Notes: generated from the sequence alone by a model not told the origin. Counted from the stretch's first letter, positions 53,539-63,530 are shown. The stretch: DNA of 64,000 nucleotides from Salinimicrobium xinjiangense DSM 19287 (GCF_000423585.1 NZ_AUIG01000016.1:1-64000), one strand, 5' to 3'. Program-made: numbers and translations.

Positions 53539-55107
53539 CTACTTTTTTGGCTTCTTCTTTCTGAAGAAACTATAACCGAAGAGACCCACTACGATCACCA
53601 GGAAATAAGGGAAATAAGAAACAGGATCTCCCTCTCCTCCCACTGTAGTGAACATTCGCTCCCATCGTATCTTACTAAGTCCCGAGGCATTGGGGTCAAG
53701 GCTTAACCAAATGAAAACCGGCTTCCCCACAATGTGGTTTTCGGCTACATATCCCCAGTATCGGCTGTCTTCGCTGTTATGTCGATTATCTCCGATCATA
53801 AAATAATAATCCTGCTCAAAGGTGTAAGTATTCAATGGCTCTCCATTAAGCAGAACCTGCTCTCCGCTAACACTTAACTTCCTGTCTCTGCCCATCTCAA
53901 GGCCTTCATAGGTCTCGATGATCTGTCTGTAAAGGGAAAAGGATTGAAGATCCATTGTAACTGTTTCTCCTTCCTTTGGGATATAAATTGGCCCAAAATT
54001 ATCCCTGTTCCAATCAACTTTTCTGTTGTTGGGAAAGATAGCGGCTTCAGCTTCGCCTTCAGGTGTAATTATTCGCTCAATAGAAGCCACATTAGGATGA
54101 TTTCTCAGCCTTTGATAGCTTTCTTCTGTAAGTGCCTGAATATAGAACTGATTAGTATTAGGATCGTGATAAAAACCGTCTGTAATGTCATACATCCTGT
54201 ACATGGTGTAGGGATCAAATCCCTGACCTTTGGTGGTGCCCTGGTAAGAGAACTGCGGCTTTGCTCTTTGAGGTAATTGCAAAGGTTGGTTGTTGATGTG
54301 GATCTTTCCGTTGATGATCTCCAGGGAATCTCCCGGCAAACCAACCGCTCTTTTTACATAATTGGACTTTTTGTCTATAGGTTTGTCAAAGCGTTGACCC
54401 GACTGGTCTCTAAACATTCTCACCGTGTCTATGGGCCAGTTGAAGACAACTATATCATTACGGTCCACATTCTGGAAACCGGGTATCCTGAAATAGGGAA
54501 TAGAAGGTTTATTCCAGTAAGATTTTATTCCGAGGCCGGGAATGGTATCATGTACCATAGGAAAGGCCACAGAGGTGATGGGAGTTCTTGCCCCGTAATG
54601 GAATTTACTAACAAAGAGATAATCTCCAACCAGCAGGGTTTTTTCAAGTGATGAGGTGGGAATGGTGAAAGGCTGCATCACATAAGTATGCACTATAGTG
54701 GCTGCCACCACTGCAAAAAGGATAGAGCTTATCCATTCTCCTGCTGCACTTTCCGGGTGCAGACTCCGGTTTTCCCGGTATTTTACATCACTCACATAAT
54801 TGAGGTAGTAAATATAAAATCCACAGGTCACAACTGCGAGGATCGTATCTGTAGTTGAGGTGCGGCCAAAACTTCTCACTGTCTCCACCCATATCACCGG
54901 AAACATGATAAGGTTTACAATTGGTATGAACAACAGAATAACCCACCACCATGGCCGGTTGATGATCTTCATGAGTATTACAGCGTTGTAAACCGGTATT
55001 GCCGCTTCCCAGGCTTTACGTCCGGCCTTTTGATACAACCTCCAGGTTCCGGCAAAGTGTATTAACTGAACAAGAAGAACAAAGAGGATCCAATAGGTGA
55101 AATTCAT
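53539..55107 (-). CDS. lepB: Signal peptidase I (large Bacteroidota form)
   Basis: A 522-residue S26 peptidase, about twice the usual length. Three hydrophobic segments lie before the peptidase (about 1-95) and one at about 120-142. The catalytic serine is in PTSSLEKTLLVGDYLFVSK and the lysine in NYVKRAVGLPGDSLEI. The closing box is GDNRHNSEDSRYWGYV. An insert of about 180 residues between the two halves and a terminal hydrophobic segment followed by a basic tail (FFRKKKPKK) are typical of this group. It removes signal peptides from exported proteins. 24 bp after dapB. Confidence 0.94.
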   Translation of the reverse strand: MNFTYWILFVLLVQLIHFAGTWRLYQKAGRKAWEAAIPVYNAVILMKIINRPWWWVILLFIPIVNLIMFPVIWVETVRSFGRTSTTDTILAVVTCGFYIYYLNYVSDVKYRENRSLHPESAAGEWISSILFAVVAATIVHTYVMQPFTIPTSSLEKTLLVGDYLFVSKFHYGARTPITSVAFPMVHDTIPGLGIKSYWNKPSIPYFRIPGFQNVDRNDIVVFNWPIDTVRMFRDQSGQRFDKPIDKKSNYVKRAVGLPGDSLEIINGKIHINNQPLQLPQRAKPQFSYQGTTKGQGFDPYTMYRMYDITDGFYHDPNTNQFYIQALTEESYQRLRNHPNVASIERIITPEGEAEAAIFPNNRKVDWNRDNFGPIYIPKEGETVTMDLQSFSLYRQIIETYEGLEMGRDRKLSVSGEQVLLNGEPLNTYTFEQDYYFMIGDNRHNSEDSRYWGYVAENHIVGKPVFIWLSLDPNASGLSKIRWERMFTTVGGEGDPVSYFPYFLVIVVGLFGYSFFRKKKPKK

Positions 55108-55131
55108 GTGTATATTTTATAATTAAGTTGT

Positions 55132-55827
55132 CTAAAACAGCACGTCCTTCATCGTGAAAACTCCTTTTTTATGCTGAAGCCATTCTGCCGCAATGACCGC
55201 TCCCAATGCAAAACCATCTCTGGAATGGGCTATGTGCTCGATCTTGATGGAATCTACGGAAGAATTATAGGAAATAATGTGAGTTCCCGGTACATTCTCT
55301 ATTCTCTTTGCGGTTACGGGTATTTCCTCTTCTGAAGCAGTGTCAAGTTTCCAGCTTTTTTTGGAAGAATTCTCAATGATCTGTTCCGCAAGACTTATTG
55401 CTGTTCCGCTGGGAGCATCAAGTTTTTGAGTGTGATGAATTTCTTCAATAGCCACTTTGTATTCCGGAAAATTATTCATCATCTCAGCGAGCTTTTTGTT
55501 TAGTTCAAAAAACAAATTTACACCAAGACTGAAGTTGGAAGCATAAATGAATGCAGCATCTTTCTTTTTGCATATTTCAACCGCTTCCGGATATTTCTTT
55601 AACCAGCCCGTAGTTCCCGAAACTACCGGGACCTGCTTTTCAAAACAGGTGGTAATATTCTTAAAGGCTGCGTCGGGTACACTGAAGTCTATAGCGACAT
55701 CTGCCTGTTTTAAGTCGTAATTCTCTACATCTTCGCTAATCCTGAAGATGATCTCATGGCCACGTTCCTGAGCAAGCCTCTCTATGGTTTTGCCCATTTT
55801 TCCGTAACCTAATAATGCTATTTTCAT
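55132..55827 (-). CDS. dapB: 4-hydroxy-tetrahydrodipicolinate reductase
   Basis: A 231-residue enzyme of the lysine/diaminopimelate pathway. It has the nucleotide loop LGYGKMGKT (6-14), VVSGTTGWLKKYPE, the catalytic histidines in EEIHHTQKLDAPSGTA, and DSIKIEHIAHSRDGFALGA. The shorter length is the norm in Bacteroidota. It overlaps the upstream DUF5683 gene by one base (TAATG) and precedes lepB by 24 bp. Confidence 0.95.
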   Translation of the reverse strand: MKIALLGYGKMGKTIERLAQERGHEIIFRISEDVENYDLKQADVAIDFSVPDAAFKNITTCFEKQVPVVSGTTGWLKKYPEAVEICKKKDAAFIYASNFSLGVNLFFELNKKLAEMMNNFPEYKVAIEEIHHTQKLDAPSGTAISLAEQIIENSSKKSWKLDTASEEEIPVTAKRIENVPGTHIISYNSSVDSIKIEHIAHSRDGFALGAVIAAEWLQHKKGVFTMKDVLF

Positions 55828-56438
55828 TAAAAATTAAAATTTAAACTGAGTCCGTAGCCGGCAGTACCCGTAAATTGGTCATAATCCAGGCTGGGCCTTA
55901 AGGACAGATCTTCACTTACGTTAAACTGCTGCAGGTGAGCATCGACATTTGCGTCTATGATATTCAAAGCGTACAGCCCTACGGTTACCAGAACCGAAAT
56001 TTCCTTGTTGCGCTGATAAAACCGCTGAGCCTCAATAAGTCCATTAGTGGAGATAAGAGGTTGCCCGTTTTCATTGGAAAATTCATCATCTGTTCTTCCT
56101 GCTATCCTGCTTTTATAAGCGGTACGATAACGATCATATTGCTCATCATTATTGTGATAAAAGTAAATACCTACCCCTAAAGCTGTGTAAACTATAGGAA
56201 TCTTCCAATATTTACCATTGTACGCCTGTCCAAGTCCCGGTAAAACAGCCGAGTAAAATGCAGCACGGGCAGGTGAAAGGGGATCATAAGGTTTATAGGT
56301 AGGTTCTTCCACAACGATCTGTGGTGCGACCAGCAGGGAATCTTCCTGTGCAGATAGCTGCAAAGCAAAAAATAAGAGAAGGAGGGATGCTATGAGATCC
56401 TTAATCTTCACCCTGAATGATCTTTTTAATGCGTTCAA
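55827..56438 (-). CDS. DUF5683 secreted/membrane protein
   Basis: A 203-residue protein with an N-terminal signal-like segment (KDLIASLLLLFFALQLSAQ) and the DUF5683 block DPLSPARAAFYSAVLPGLGQ and YNGKYWKIPIVYTALGVG. A further helix and an amphipathic C-terminus (YGLSLNFNF) follow. Role unknown. Start uncertain: the ATG at 56438 overlaps parB by 38 bp; a GTG at about 56411 would shorten the overlap and keep the signal peptide. Sits between parB and dapB, in a gene order conserved in Flavobacteria. Confidence 0.8.
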   Translation of the reverse strand: MNALKRSFRVKIKDLIASLLLLFFALQLSAQEDSLLVAPQIVVEEPTYKPYDPLSPARAAFYSAVLPGLGQAYNGKYWKIPIVYTALGVGIYFYHNNDEQYDRYRTAYKSRIAGRTDDEFSNENGQPLISTNGLIEAQRFYQRNKEISVLVTVGLYALNIIDANVDAHLQQFNVSEDLSLRPSLDYDQFTGTAGYGLSLNFNF

Positions 56439-57306
56439 GATCTTCTTCGGAAGAGAAAGGGATAACTACTTTTCCTTTTCCATTTTTTGAAACCTTTACA
56501 TCTACTTTGGCGCCGAGCCTGTCCGAAAATTCTTTGATACTTTTCTTGACATTCCTGGAAACAGCAGGAGTTGATTTAACAAGCTTTTCTTCAGGTTTTC
56601 CTTCCTGCAGATTCCTGACCAGTTTTTCAGTTTCTCTTACAGAAAGAGAGTTGGCAATGATCTTTTCATAGATCTCCAGCTGAGTCTGGCTGTCTTCAAT
56701 ATTAATTAAAGCTCTTCCATGCCCCATACTTAAGAAACCATCCCTCATTCCGGTCTGGACAATGGGATCGAGTTTAAGCAGGCGAAGATAATTGGCAATA
56801 GTAGATCTGTTCTTACCAATGCGTTCACTCAGTTGTTCCTGGGTGAGATTGATCTCATCAATTAGCCTTTGATAAGAAAGAGAAATTTCGATCGGGTCCA
56901 GGTCCTGCCTTTGTATGTTTTCTACCAGGGCCATTTCCAGCGATTCCTGGTCATTGGCTATCCTGATATATGCCGGAATTGTTTCCAATCCTACCAGCTT
57001 TGAAGCGCGGAATCGTCTTTCACCCGATACCAGCTGGTATTGATTATAATCTAATTTTCTAACGGTGATTGGCTGAATCACTCCCAGTTCCCTGATTGAG
57101 GAGGCCAGTTCCCGAAGGGATTCCTCGTTAAAGCTTGTTCGCGGCTGAAATGGGTTTACTTCAATGGAATCCAGCTCCAGTTCCACAATGTGCCCTACCA
57201 GCTTATCGGCATTCTTATCTTCGGCCGACTTTATATCATTCTGTGGATCCTTCAGCAGCGCTGAAAGTCCTCGTCCCAATGCCTGTTTCTTGGTCGCCTT
57301 CGCCAT
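56401..57306 (-). CDS. parB: ParB chromosome-segregation protein
   Basis: A 301-residue protein that binds parS and spreads as a CTP-dependent clamp. The N-terminus has ALGRGLSALLKDPQ, the nuclease-like box VSGERRFRASKLVGL (about 95-109), the motif MALVENIQRQDLDPIE, and the HTH LTQEQLSERIGKNRSTIANY. The dimerisation domain is at the C-terminus. It lies 6 bp after parA. I found no convincing parS (GTTTCACGTGAAAC type) in the window. Confidence 0.95.
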   Translation of the reverse strand: MAKATKKQALGRGLSALLKDPQNDIKSAEDKNADKLVGHIVELELDSIEVNPFQPRTSFNEESLRELASSIRELGVIQPITVRKLDYNQYQLVSGERRFRASKLVGLETIPAYIRIANDQESLEMALVENIQRQDLDPIEISLSYQRLIDEINLTQEQLSERIGKNRSTIANYLRLLKLDPIVQTGMRDGFLSMGHGRALINIEDSQTQLEIYEKIIANSLSVRETEKLVRNLQEGKPEEKLVKSTPAVSRNVKKSIKEFSDRLGAKVDVKVSKNGKGKVVIPFSSEEDLERIKKIIQGED

Positions 57307-57312
57307 CTTCTT

Positions 57313-58077
57313 CTATGAATTTTTCTTTATGATCTCGTGTGCCAGGCTCAGGTAATTGCTCGCGCCCTTACTCCCGGCATCATAATTTATTATACTTTCC
57401 CCATAACTGGGGGCTTCACTTAAACGCACATTACGCTGAATGATTGTCTTAAAGACCATTTCATCGAAATGCTTTTGTACTTCTTCCACTACCTGATTTG
57501 AAAGTCGCAGACGGGAATCGTACATCGTAAGCAACAAACCTTCTATGTCCAGTTTGGCATTGTGGATCTTCTGTACACTCTTAATAGTGTTTAACAATTT
57601 TCCAAGACCTTCCAGGGCAAAGTATTCGCATTGTATAGGAATAATTACAGAATCGGCCGCCGTTAAAGCGTTTAATGTCAAAAGTCCCAGAGAAGGCGCA
57701 CAATCTATGATCACATAATCGTACTGCTCTCTAAGGTGCCCAATGGCTTTCTTAAGCATATATTCCCGTTCCTCCTGGTCTACCAATTCTATTTCGATTG
57801 CTACCAGGTCAATATGTGCAGGAATGATATCCAGGTTTGGAGATTCTGTTTTTATAATGGCCTCTTCGGCCTTAATGGAGTGCTCCAGCAACTGGTAAGT
57901 TCCCAGCTCTACAGACTCAACGTCTATTCCCAGCCCCGAGGTGGCATTCGCCTGCGGATCGGCATCGATGAGCAAAACTTTTTTCTCCAGCACCCCCAGG
58001 GATGCCGCCAGATTTACCGAAGTTGTAGTTTTACCCACACCTCCTTTTTGATTTGCAACGGCAATGATCTTACCCAT
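57313..58077 (-). CDS. parA: ParA chromosome-partition ATPase
   Basis: A 254-residue deviant-Walker ATPase. Walker A is KGGVGKTTTS (11-20), followed by LLIDADPQANATSGLG, then VIIDCAPSLGLLTLNAL, and SVIIPIQCEYFALEGLG. Signature lysine (K11 in the deviant box) is present. It works with ParB to move the origin regions apart. A weak -7-like TATTTTTA lies about 25 bp upstream. First gene of the parA-parB-DUF5683-dapB-lepB-wbqC row. Confidence 0.96.
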   Translation of the reverse strand: MGKIIAVANQKGGVGKTTTSVNLAASLGVLEKKVLLIDADPQANATSGLGIDVESVELGTYQLLEHSIKAEEAIIKTESPNLDIIPAHIDLVAIEIELVDQEEREYMLKKAIGHLREQYDYVIIDCAPSLGLLTLNALTAADSVIIPIQCEYFALEGLGKLLNTIKSVQKIHNAKLDIEGLLLTMYDSRLRLSNQVVEEVQKHFDEMVFKTIIQRNVRLSEAPSYGESIINYDAGSKGASNYLSLAHEIIKKNS

Positions 58078-58217
58078 TCAATTATTTTGGATTTAAAGGG
58101 TAAAAATACAATTTATTACAGGTATATAAAATTCTTTTGTTAACAGGTTATACAGAAAAAATAATCCTTCTGAGATAGAATTTTAGAATTGGTTCCCTGT
58201 AGATTATTGAGTGCTTA

Positions 58218-58523
58218 TCATAACTGAGTATGAGCAATTATCTCTGCTTCTTTAATGCCCGAGGTTTTTGTATTAGGAACTTTTATTGTTACGCGGTACT
58301 TTTTACCATCTTCCAGGGGAGTGGAAACCTTATAGACATGTCTGCCTCCACTAAGTGACCTGATATAAGTCCCTCTGGGCATAGTTTGATAATAGGCCAG
58401 AACATCAAGATTCTCATAGATGGTATAAGGTGCAGTAGACGAAGCCTGAGGTGTATTGGTCTGGGAACTTCCGCAAGAAGCGAAAAGTGCAATTAAAATA
58501 ATAAAAGTCAAGAGCTGCTTCAT
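58218..58523 (-). CDS. Small lipoprotein of unknown function
   Basis: A 101-residue lipoprotein with a clear lipobox (FIILIALFASCGSS) and a beta-rich domain, KSYRVTIKVPNTKTSG-like at the end (actual KKYRVTIKVPNTKTSGI). No family recognised. It stands alone between parA and the SDR gene, with about 70-140 bp on each side. Confidence 0.7.
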   Translation of the reverse strand: MKQLLTFIILIALFASCGSSQTNTPQASSTAPYTIYENLDVLAYYQTMPRGTYIRSLSGGRHVYKVSTPLEDGKKYRVTIKVPNTKTSGIKEAEIIAHTQL

Positions 58524-58590
58524 AGTTTTGGTCGGTTTGCAATAAAATTGTTAAAATTTATCACAAAGATCATGCCGATGCCGCAGAAGC

Positions 58591-59472
58591 TTAACTTCCT
58601 TTCTTAGATTTTATCATTTGCTCCAGCATATCCCACATTTCTTCGGGAATGGCTTCTAAAAGATTGAATTGTCCCGCTCCCTTAAGCCACTCTCCACCAT
58701 CAATGGTGATGACTTCCCCATTGACATAAGCCGAAAAATCTGAAACTAAATATGCAGCCAGATTCGCCAGTTCCTGATGCTCACCAACCCTTTTTAGAGG
58801 AACCTTCTTTGCAAGATCAAATTTTTCTTTTAAGTCTCCGGGTAGTAATCTGTCCCACGCACCTTTGGTAGGGAAGGGGCCCGGAGCAATAGCGTTCATC
58901 CTGATCCCATATTTCGCCCATTCCACGGCCAAAGAGCGGGTCATCGCAAGAACCCCGGCCTTGGCAGTAGCACTTGGTACTACATAAGCAGAACCTGTCC
59001 ATGCATAGGTGGTGACGATATTCAAAACAGTTTTGTTCTTTTCTCCTTTGTCGATCCAGTGTTTACCAAAGGCGAGCGTGCAGTTTTTGCTGCCTTTCAA
59101 GACAATGTCTATGATTGTGTCAAAGGCATTTGCACTCAAGCGTTCTGTGGGAGAAATGAAATTTCCGGCAGCATTGTTCAGGAGAATATCTACAGATCCA
59201 AATTCATCTACTGTTTGCTCCAGCATGCTTTCCACCTGATCGTAATGTCGTACATCACATTGCACGGGCAGGCATCTCCCGCCGGTTTCGCTTTCCAGCT
59301 CCCTGGCAGTATTTTGCAATTTTTCAAGGTTTCTCGAAGTAATTGCCACCCGGGCACCGAGCTCCAGGAAATATTTCGTCATTGCTTTTCCGAGTCCGCT
59401 GCCGCCACCGGTTACAACAATTGTTTTTCCATTTAAAGCGTCGTCGCGAAGCATTTTTTGAGTGTAATCCAT
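58591..59472 (-). CDS. SDR oxidoreductase resembling 2,4-dienoyl-CoA reductase
   Basis: A 293-residue short-chain dehydrogenase. The cofactor loop is VVTGGGSGLGKAM (about 19-31), with R instead of D after the second strand (ITSRNLEKL), which favours NADPH. NNAAGNF is the NNAG-like motif. The usual Y-x-x-x-K is absent: at the expected place the text is SATAK. Instead, TTYAWTGSAYVVPSATAKAG matches the arrangement of eukaryotic 2,4-dienoyl-CoA reductase (TIYAETGSGFVVPSASAKAG), where the catalytic tyrosine is further upstream. Likely role: reduction of 2,4-dienoyl-CoA in breakdown of unsaturated fatty acids. Near the methylmalonyl-CoA mutase genes. Confidence 0.85.
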   Translation of the reverse strand: MDYTQKMLRDDALNGKTIVVTGGGSGLGKAMTKYFLELGARVAITSRNLEKLQNTARELESETGGRCLPVQCDVRHYDQVESMLEQTVDEFGSVDILLNNAAGNFISPTERLSANAFDTIIDIVLKGSKNCTLAFGKHWIDKGEKNKTVLNIVTTYAWTGSAYVVPSATAKAGVLAMTRSLAVEWAKYGIRMNAIAPGPFPTKGAWDRLLPGDLKEKFDLAKKVPLKRVGEHQELANLAAYLVSDFSAYVNGEVITIDGGEWLKGAGQFNLLEAIPEEMWDMLEQMIKSKKGS

Positions 59473-59508
59473 GGTTGTTTTTTTCGTTGTCTTTACTTTT
59501 GTTGAGAT

Positions 59509-59560
59509 GCACTAAAAGTGCGTCTTTACTATTATGAGACGCACTGTAGTGCGCCTTTAC
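59509..59560. repeat. Palindromic repeat built on AGTGCGTCT/AGACGCACT
   Basis: Arms AGTGCGTCT (59517-59525) and AGACGCACT (59537-59545) form a 9-bp stem. gtgcgtctttac (59518) and gtgcgcctttac (59549) are direct repeats 31 bp apart. The whole block is a known type of dispersed repeat in Bacteroidota. It lies between the mutase and the SDR genes and may also end transcription. Confidence 0.7.
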
Positions 59561-59583
59561 CCTCTACTCCTTATCAACTGAGT

Positions 59584-61668
59584 TTATAGAGCGTCGTCAA
59601 TAAGTATCTCCAGTAGTTGTATCGCTGCATCACTAATTTTTGTTCCGGGTCCAAAAACTGCCACTGCACCTGCGTCGAAGAGGAACTGGTAATCCTGAGA
59701 GGGAATTACTCCTCCCACAATGACCATAATATCTTCACGTCCATACTTCTTAAGTTCTTCGATCACCTGCGGCACCAGGGTCTTGTGACCTGCGGCAAGT
59801 GAGGAAACTCCGAGAATATGAACGTCATTTTCGACAGCCTGTCTTGCAGCTTCAGCCGGGGTCTGGAACAGCGGACCAATATCCACGTCAAAGCCAACAT
59901 CGGCGTACCCTGTGGCCACTACTTTCGCTCCTCTGTCGTGTCCATCCTGGCCCATCTTCGCGACCATGATGCGCGGGCGGCGGCCTTCCTGCTCTGCAAA
60001 CTTATTGGCCATTTCTCTTGCCTTTTTAAAGGAAGAGTCGTCTTTTATTTCTTTTGAATACACTCCGCTAAAGGATTGAATTTTCGCTTTATATCTGCCA
60101 AATACTTCTTCCAGGGCATCACTTATTTCTCCTAAAGTGGCGCGTTCCCTGGCAGCTTCTACGGCTAAAGCTAATAAATTTTCCGTGCCCGACCGTGCAG
60201 CTTTGGTTAGATTTTGAAGAGCAGTAGTAACTTTTTCTTTGTTCCTTTTCTGTTTTAATTTCTCCAGTCGCTCCACCTGTTGCCTGCGCACAGTCTGGTT
60301 GTCCACTTCCAATGTAACAATGGGATCTTCTTTTTCCCGGCGGAATTTATTTACTCCAACTATAACGTCCTGCCCGCTGTCAATCCGTGCCTGTTTTATG
60401 GCTGCAGCTTCTTCTATTCTTAGCTTTGGAATTCCGGCTTCAATAGCCCTGGTCATTCCACCAAGTTCTTCCACTTCCATGATAAGCTCCCAGGCCTTAT
60501 GAGCAATTTTATCGGTTAAAGCTTCAACGTAATAGCTCCCCGCCCATGGATCAACTGTTTTGGTGATCTTTGTTTCCTGCTGCAAATGCAGCTGAGTGTT
60601 ACGGGCAATACGTGCCGAAAAATCTGTTGGCAGGGCAATAGCTTCATCCAGGGCGTTAGTGTGGAGACTTTGGGTGCCTCCAAAAGCCGCAGCAGCGGCT
60701 TCAATTACCGTTCGTGCTACATTGTTGAACGGATCCTGCTCGGTAAGACTCCAGCCACTTGTTTGGCAGTGGGTGCGAAGCGCAAGAGATTTTTCGTTCT
60801 TAGGGTTGAACTGTTTCACCAGCTTTGCCCAGAGCGCTCTTGCAGCTCTCAATTTTGCGATCTCTGTAAAATGGTCAAGACCAATGGCCCAGAAAAAAGA
60901 TAGCCTTGGTGCAAAGCTATCGATGTCCATTCCTGCATCCAGACCTTTACGAATGTATTCAAGTCCGTCGGCAAGTGTATAGGCCAGTTCTATCTCACTG
61001 GTTGCACCGGCTTCCTGCATGTGGTACCCGGAGATACTTATGCTGTTAAATCGCGGCATATTCTTAGACGTGTATTCAAAGATGTCTGAGATGATCTTCA
61101 TAGAGGGGGCGGGAGGATAGATGTAGGTATTCCTCACCATGAACTCTTTTAAAATATCATTTTGAATAGTTCCTGAGAGTAATTCCGGTTTGACACCCTG
61201 CTCTTCGGCGGCGACTATGTAAAAAGCCATTATGGGCAAAACTGCACCGTTCATGGTCATGGAAACCGACATTTGATCCAGTGGGATCTGGTCGAAGAGA
61301 ATTTTCATATCTTCTACCGAATCAATGGCTACCCCTGCTTTTCCAACATCTCCCACGACTCTTTCATGGTCACTGTCATAGCCGCGATGAGTGGGCAGAT
61401 CAAAAGCTACTGAAAGTCCTTTTTGCCCTGCCGCAAGGTTACGTCTATAGAAGGCGTTGCTCTCTTCGGCAGTTGAGAATCCCGCATATTGGCGAATGGT
61501 CCAGGGACGGGTTACGTACATGGTGGTGTATGGCCCTCTCAGGTATGGCGGAATACCGGCAGCAAATTTTAAATGAGGCAGATCCTGGTAATGGTAAGTT
61601 TTTTCAGATGCTTCTGAATCCTCTGCGATATTTTTCAGCTTTAAATGCTGAAGATCCTTTCTGCTCAT
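59584..61668 (-). CDS. Methylmalonyl-CoA mutase, catalytic (large) subunit
   Basis: A 694-residue adenosylcobalamin enzyme that converts methylmalonyl-CoA to succinyl-CoA. The TIM-barrel part has [20 protein letters not shown] and [11 protein letters not shown]-like segments ([20 protein letters not shown]). The C-terminal B12 domain (about 560-690) has the base-off motif [20 protein letters not shown], with D-x-H-x-x-G. All catalytic landmarks are present. It overlaps the small membrane protein gene by 4 bp. It works as a heterodimer with the small subunit encoded two genes upstream. Confidence 0.95.
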   Translation of the reverse strand: MSRKDLQHLKLKNIAEDSEASEKTYHYQDLPHLKFAAGIPPYLRGPYTTMYVTRPWTIRQYAGFSTAEESNAFYRRNLAAGQKGLSVAFDLPTHRGYDSDHERVVGDVGKAGVAIDSVEDMKILFDQIPLDQMSVSMTMNGAVLPIMAFYIVAAEEQGVKPELLSGTIQNDILKEFMVRNTYIYPPAPSMKIISDIFEYTSKNMPRFNSISISGYHMQEAGATSEIELAYTLADGLEYIRKGLDAGMDIDSFAPRLSFFWAIGLDHFTEIAKLRAARALWAKLVKQFNPKNEKSLALRTHCQTSGWSLTEQDPFNNVARTVIEAAAAAFGGTQSLHTNALDEAIALPTDFSARIARNTQLHLQQETKITKTVDPWAGSYYVEALTDKIAHKAWELIMEVEELGGMTRAIEAGIPKLRIEEAAAIKQARIDSGQDVIVGVNKFRREKEDPIVTLEVDNQTVRRQQVERLEKLKQKRNKEKVTTALQNLTKAARSGTENLLALAVEAARERATLGEISDALEEVFGRYKAKIQSFSGVYSKEIKDDSSFKKAREMANKFAEQEGRRPRIMVAKMGQDGHDRGAKVVATGYADVGFDVDIGPLFQTPAEAARQAVENDVHILGVSSLAAGHKTLVPQVIEELKKYGREDIMVIVGGVIPSQDYQFLFDAGAVAVFGPGTKISDAAIQLLEILIDDAL

Positions 61669-62126
61669 TTTTCAATTATTTTATAATTCCATTTGTCGCT
61701 CCTTTGATTCCGGGCGAACTCATTAAAGAAGATCCCAGAGGAAATGATGACAGCCCCAGCTACAAAAAGGCCATTACCCACCTGTGGATTATCTGCCCAC
61801 GCATGCTCTAAACCACCCACGAGAGCAATTAAAGATCCGTAAAGAATAAGTCCTGTTCCTGCTATTCCGGCCATGATCGAGCGACTTTTAATGTTTGAAA
61901 TCGTATTCAGTTTAATAATATCGCCCTCTATTTCTATGGTTTTTTCGTCTATTATTTGAAACCTGCCAATATATTTCTCACCCTCAAGGGTTTTGATCTT
62001 TACTCTTTTATTCTGTTTAAAAGTGCGGACTTTCTCTGAATCTGATTTTGTCATTTCCAGAACCTGCTCCTGTGCGAGCAATGGGAGGTAAATTAGAAAT
62101 GAGAATAAAAAGAGGATTTCACGCAT
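61665..62126 (-). CDS. Small membrane protein between the mutase subunits
   Basis: A 153-residue protein with a signal peptide-like start ([19 protein letters not shown]), an SH3-like stretch ([20 protein letters not shown]) and two hydrophobic segments ([20 protein letters not shown] and [18 protein letters not shown]). No known family. It overlaps the mutase large-subunit gene by 4 bp (ATGA type) and follows the small subunit by 3 bp, so it is translationally coupled to both. A role in B12 chemistry is unlikely by its features; it may simply travel in the operon. Confidence 0.8.
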   Translation of the reverse strand: MREILFLFSFLIYLPLLAQEQVLEMTKSDSEKVRTFKQNKRVKIKTLEGEKYIGRFQIIDEKTIEIEGDIIKLNTISNIKSRSIMAGIAGTGLILYGSLIALVGGLEHAWADNPQVGNGLFVAGAVIISSGIFFNEFARNQRSDKWNYKIIEK

Positions 62127-62129
62127 AGA

Positions 62130-63515
62130 TTATTCTTCTTCCTTTTTAAGCCTTTCCTGTTCAGTTTTTTCTGCCAAACGCTTTTCGATCACCGGCTGCA
62201 ATAAAGTTTGCCGGGGTTTGTGCTTCACAAAAGGATACAGCTCGAGTTCCGATTTCATTTTATCCTGTGGATTGGGATGCTTATTTGTTCCAATAAGTAC
62301 CAGCTTTCCTTCGTCAAACTCCTCCTGTTCTTTTGCTGCACTTTCCGTGATCTTCTTCTGAATAGTCCCTTCCATGAGTTGAGTGACAAATCCGCCGCCT
62401 TTTTCAATAGTCTTGAAAATATCCAGGGCCTTGTCTGCCAATTCATGTGTAAGCGTTTCTATGTAATAGCTGCCTTCAGCAGGATTGGCTACTTTTTCGA
62501 AATAGCTCTCATGTTTTAGAACGAGTAGCTGATTGCGTGCAATGCGGTTTCCGAAGTTATTGTTTTTGTGGTAGATCGCATCATAAGCCATATTGCAAAT
62601 GCTATTCGCGCCACCCAGGACTGCACTCATACATTCCGTAGTAGTCCGCAGCAGGTTCACGTTGTAGTCGTACAGGGTTTTATTGCGACGGGTGGGAAAG
62701 GCCAAAATATCGCAGGCTTCTGAAAGTCCATATTCACTGCTGATTGTTGAAAACAAAAGTCGAAGCGCTCTTATCTTGGCAATTTCAAAAAAGTAATTAG
62801 GGCCTGTAGCTACAAGGAACTGGAATTTCAGCTTTTTTGACACCTCCTCTTTTTCAGAAATATGGTTGAGGTATTCATTTACGTGTGCCATGGCATAAGC
62901 CAGTTGCTGGGGAATGGTAGCTCCTGCATTCTGATAAAGCCCGGTATCTACAGAAATAAAAGACTGTAAATTTTTACATTTTTGGAGCAGTACGTCCAGG
63001 ATCCTGTGATCTTCTTTTTGATCGCGGTACCAGTTTCCGCTTCGGGCGAGATGCCCTACAATGTCAAACTGAAGATATACCTGTGACCCCGGAGCTAAAA
63101 ATTCATCCAGCTTGAGGAAAAAGGCTTCCGAAGCAAATTCGGGCTTCAGGTAAACGGGAGTTTCAGAAGGATTCAGATCTTTAAAAAGCTGTTGCAGATC
63201 CACTTCTTCAGAAGGAAACAGGAACCAGATGCTTTCTGCACCTTTCCGCAGGGCGTCAAGGGCCTTTTCATTAGCTTTTTCGGCAGAATTCACATAGATC
63301 TGCTCTGTTATATTCCATTTTAAGGTCGATTTGATCTGCACCGGTTGTGGTGAGTCATCGGGATGATAAAAAGGTTTGACATTAATGCCATCGAGGGATT
63401 TCCAGACGAGGGTTTCATTATAATCGGCACCTTTAAGATCATACTGTATTTTCTGTTTCCATTGTTTGGCCGATACTTCTTCAAATTCACTGAATAAATT
63501 TTCTTCCATTGCCAT
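62130..63515 (-). CDS. Methylmalonyl-CoA mutase, small (non-catalytic) subunit
   Basis: A 461-residue protein with the mutase TIM-barrel fold (EFEEVSAKQWKQKIQYDLKG, LAFPTRRNKTLYDYNVNLLR) but no cobalamin-binding D-x-H-x-x-G domain, as expected for the partner subunit. GSYYIETLTHELADKALDIF matches the corresponding large-subunit block. It starts the mutase group, 36 bp after the DivIC/FtsB-like gene. A two-mismatch palindrome copy (63531-63547) lies in that gap. Confidence 0.92.
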   Translation of the reverse strand: MAMEENLFSEFEEVSAKQWKQKIQYDLKGADYNETLVWKSLDGINVKPFYHPDDSPQPVQIKSTLKWNITEQIYVNSAEKANEKALDALRKGAESIWFLFPSEEVDLQQLFKDLNPSETPVYLKPEFASEAFFLKLDEFLAPGSQVYLQFDIVGHLARSGNWYRDQKEDHRILDVLLQKCKNLQSFISVDTGLYQNAGATIPQQLAYAMAHVNEYLNHISEKEEVSKKLKFQFLVATGPNYFFEIAKIRALRLLFSTISSEYGLSEACDILAFPTRRNKTLYDYNVNLLRTTTECMSAVLGGANSICNMAYDAIYHKNNNFGNRIARNQLLVLKHESYFEKVANPAEGSYYIETLTHELADKALDIFKTIEKGGGFVTQLMEGTIQKKITESAAKEQEEFDEGKLVLIGTNKHPNPQDKMKSELELYPFVKHKPRQTLLQPVIEKRLAEKTEQERLKKEEE

Positions 63516-63530
63516 TAAATTAAAGGATCT

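Noticed and set aside
56401-58077. parAB considered as a plasmid partition system
   Set aside because: Neighbours dapB, lepB and recF are core chromosomal genes, and ParA/ParB have chromosomal-type motifs.
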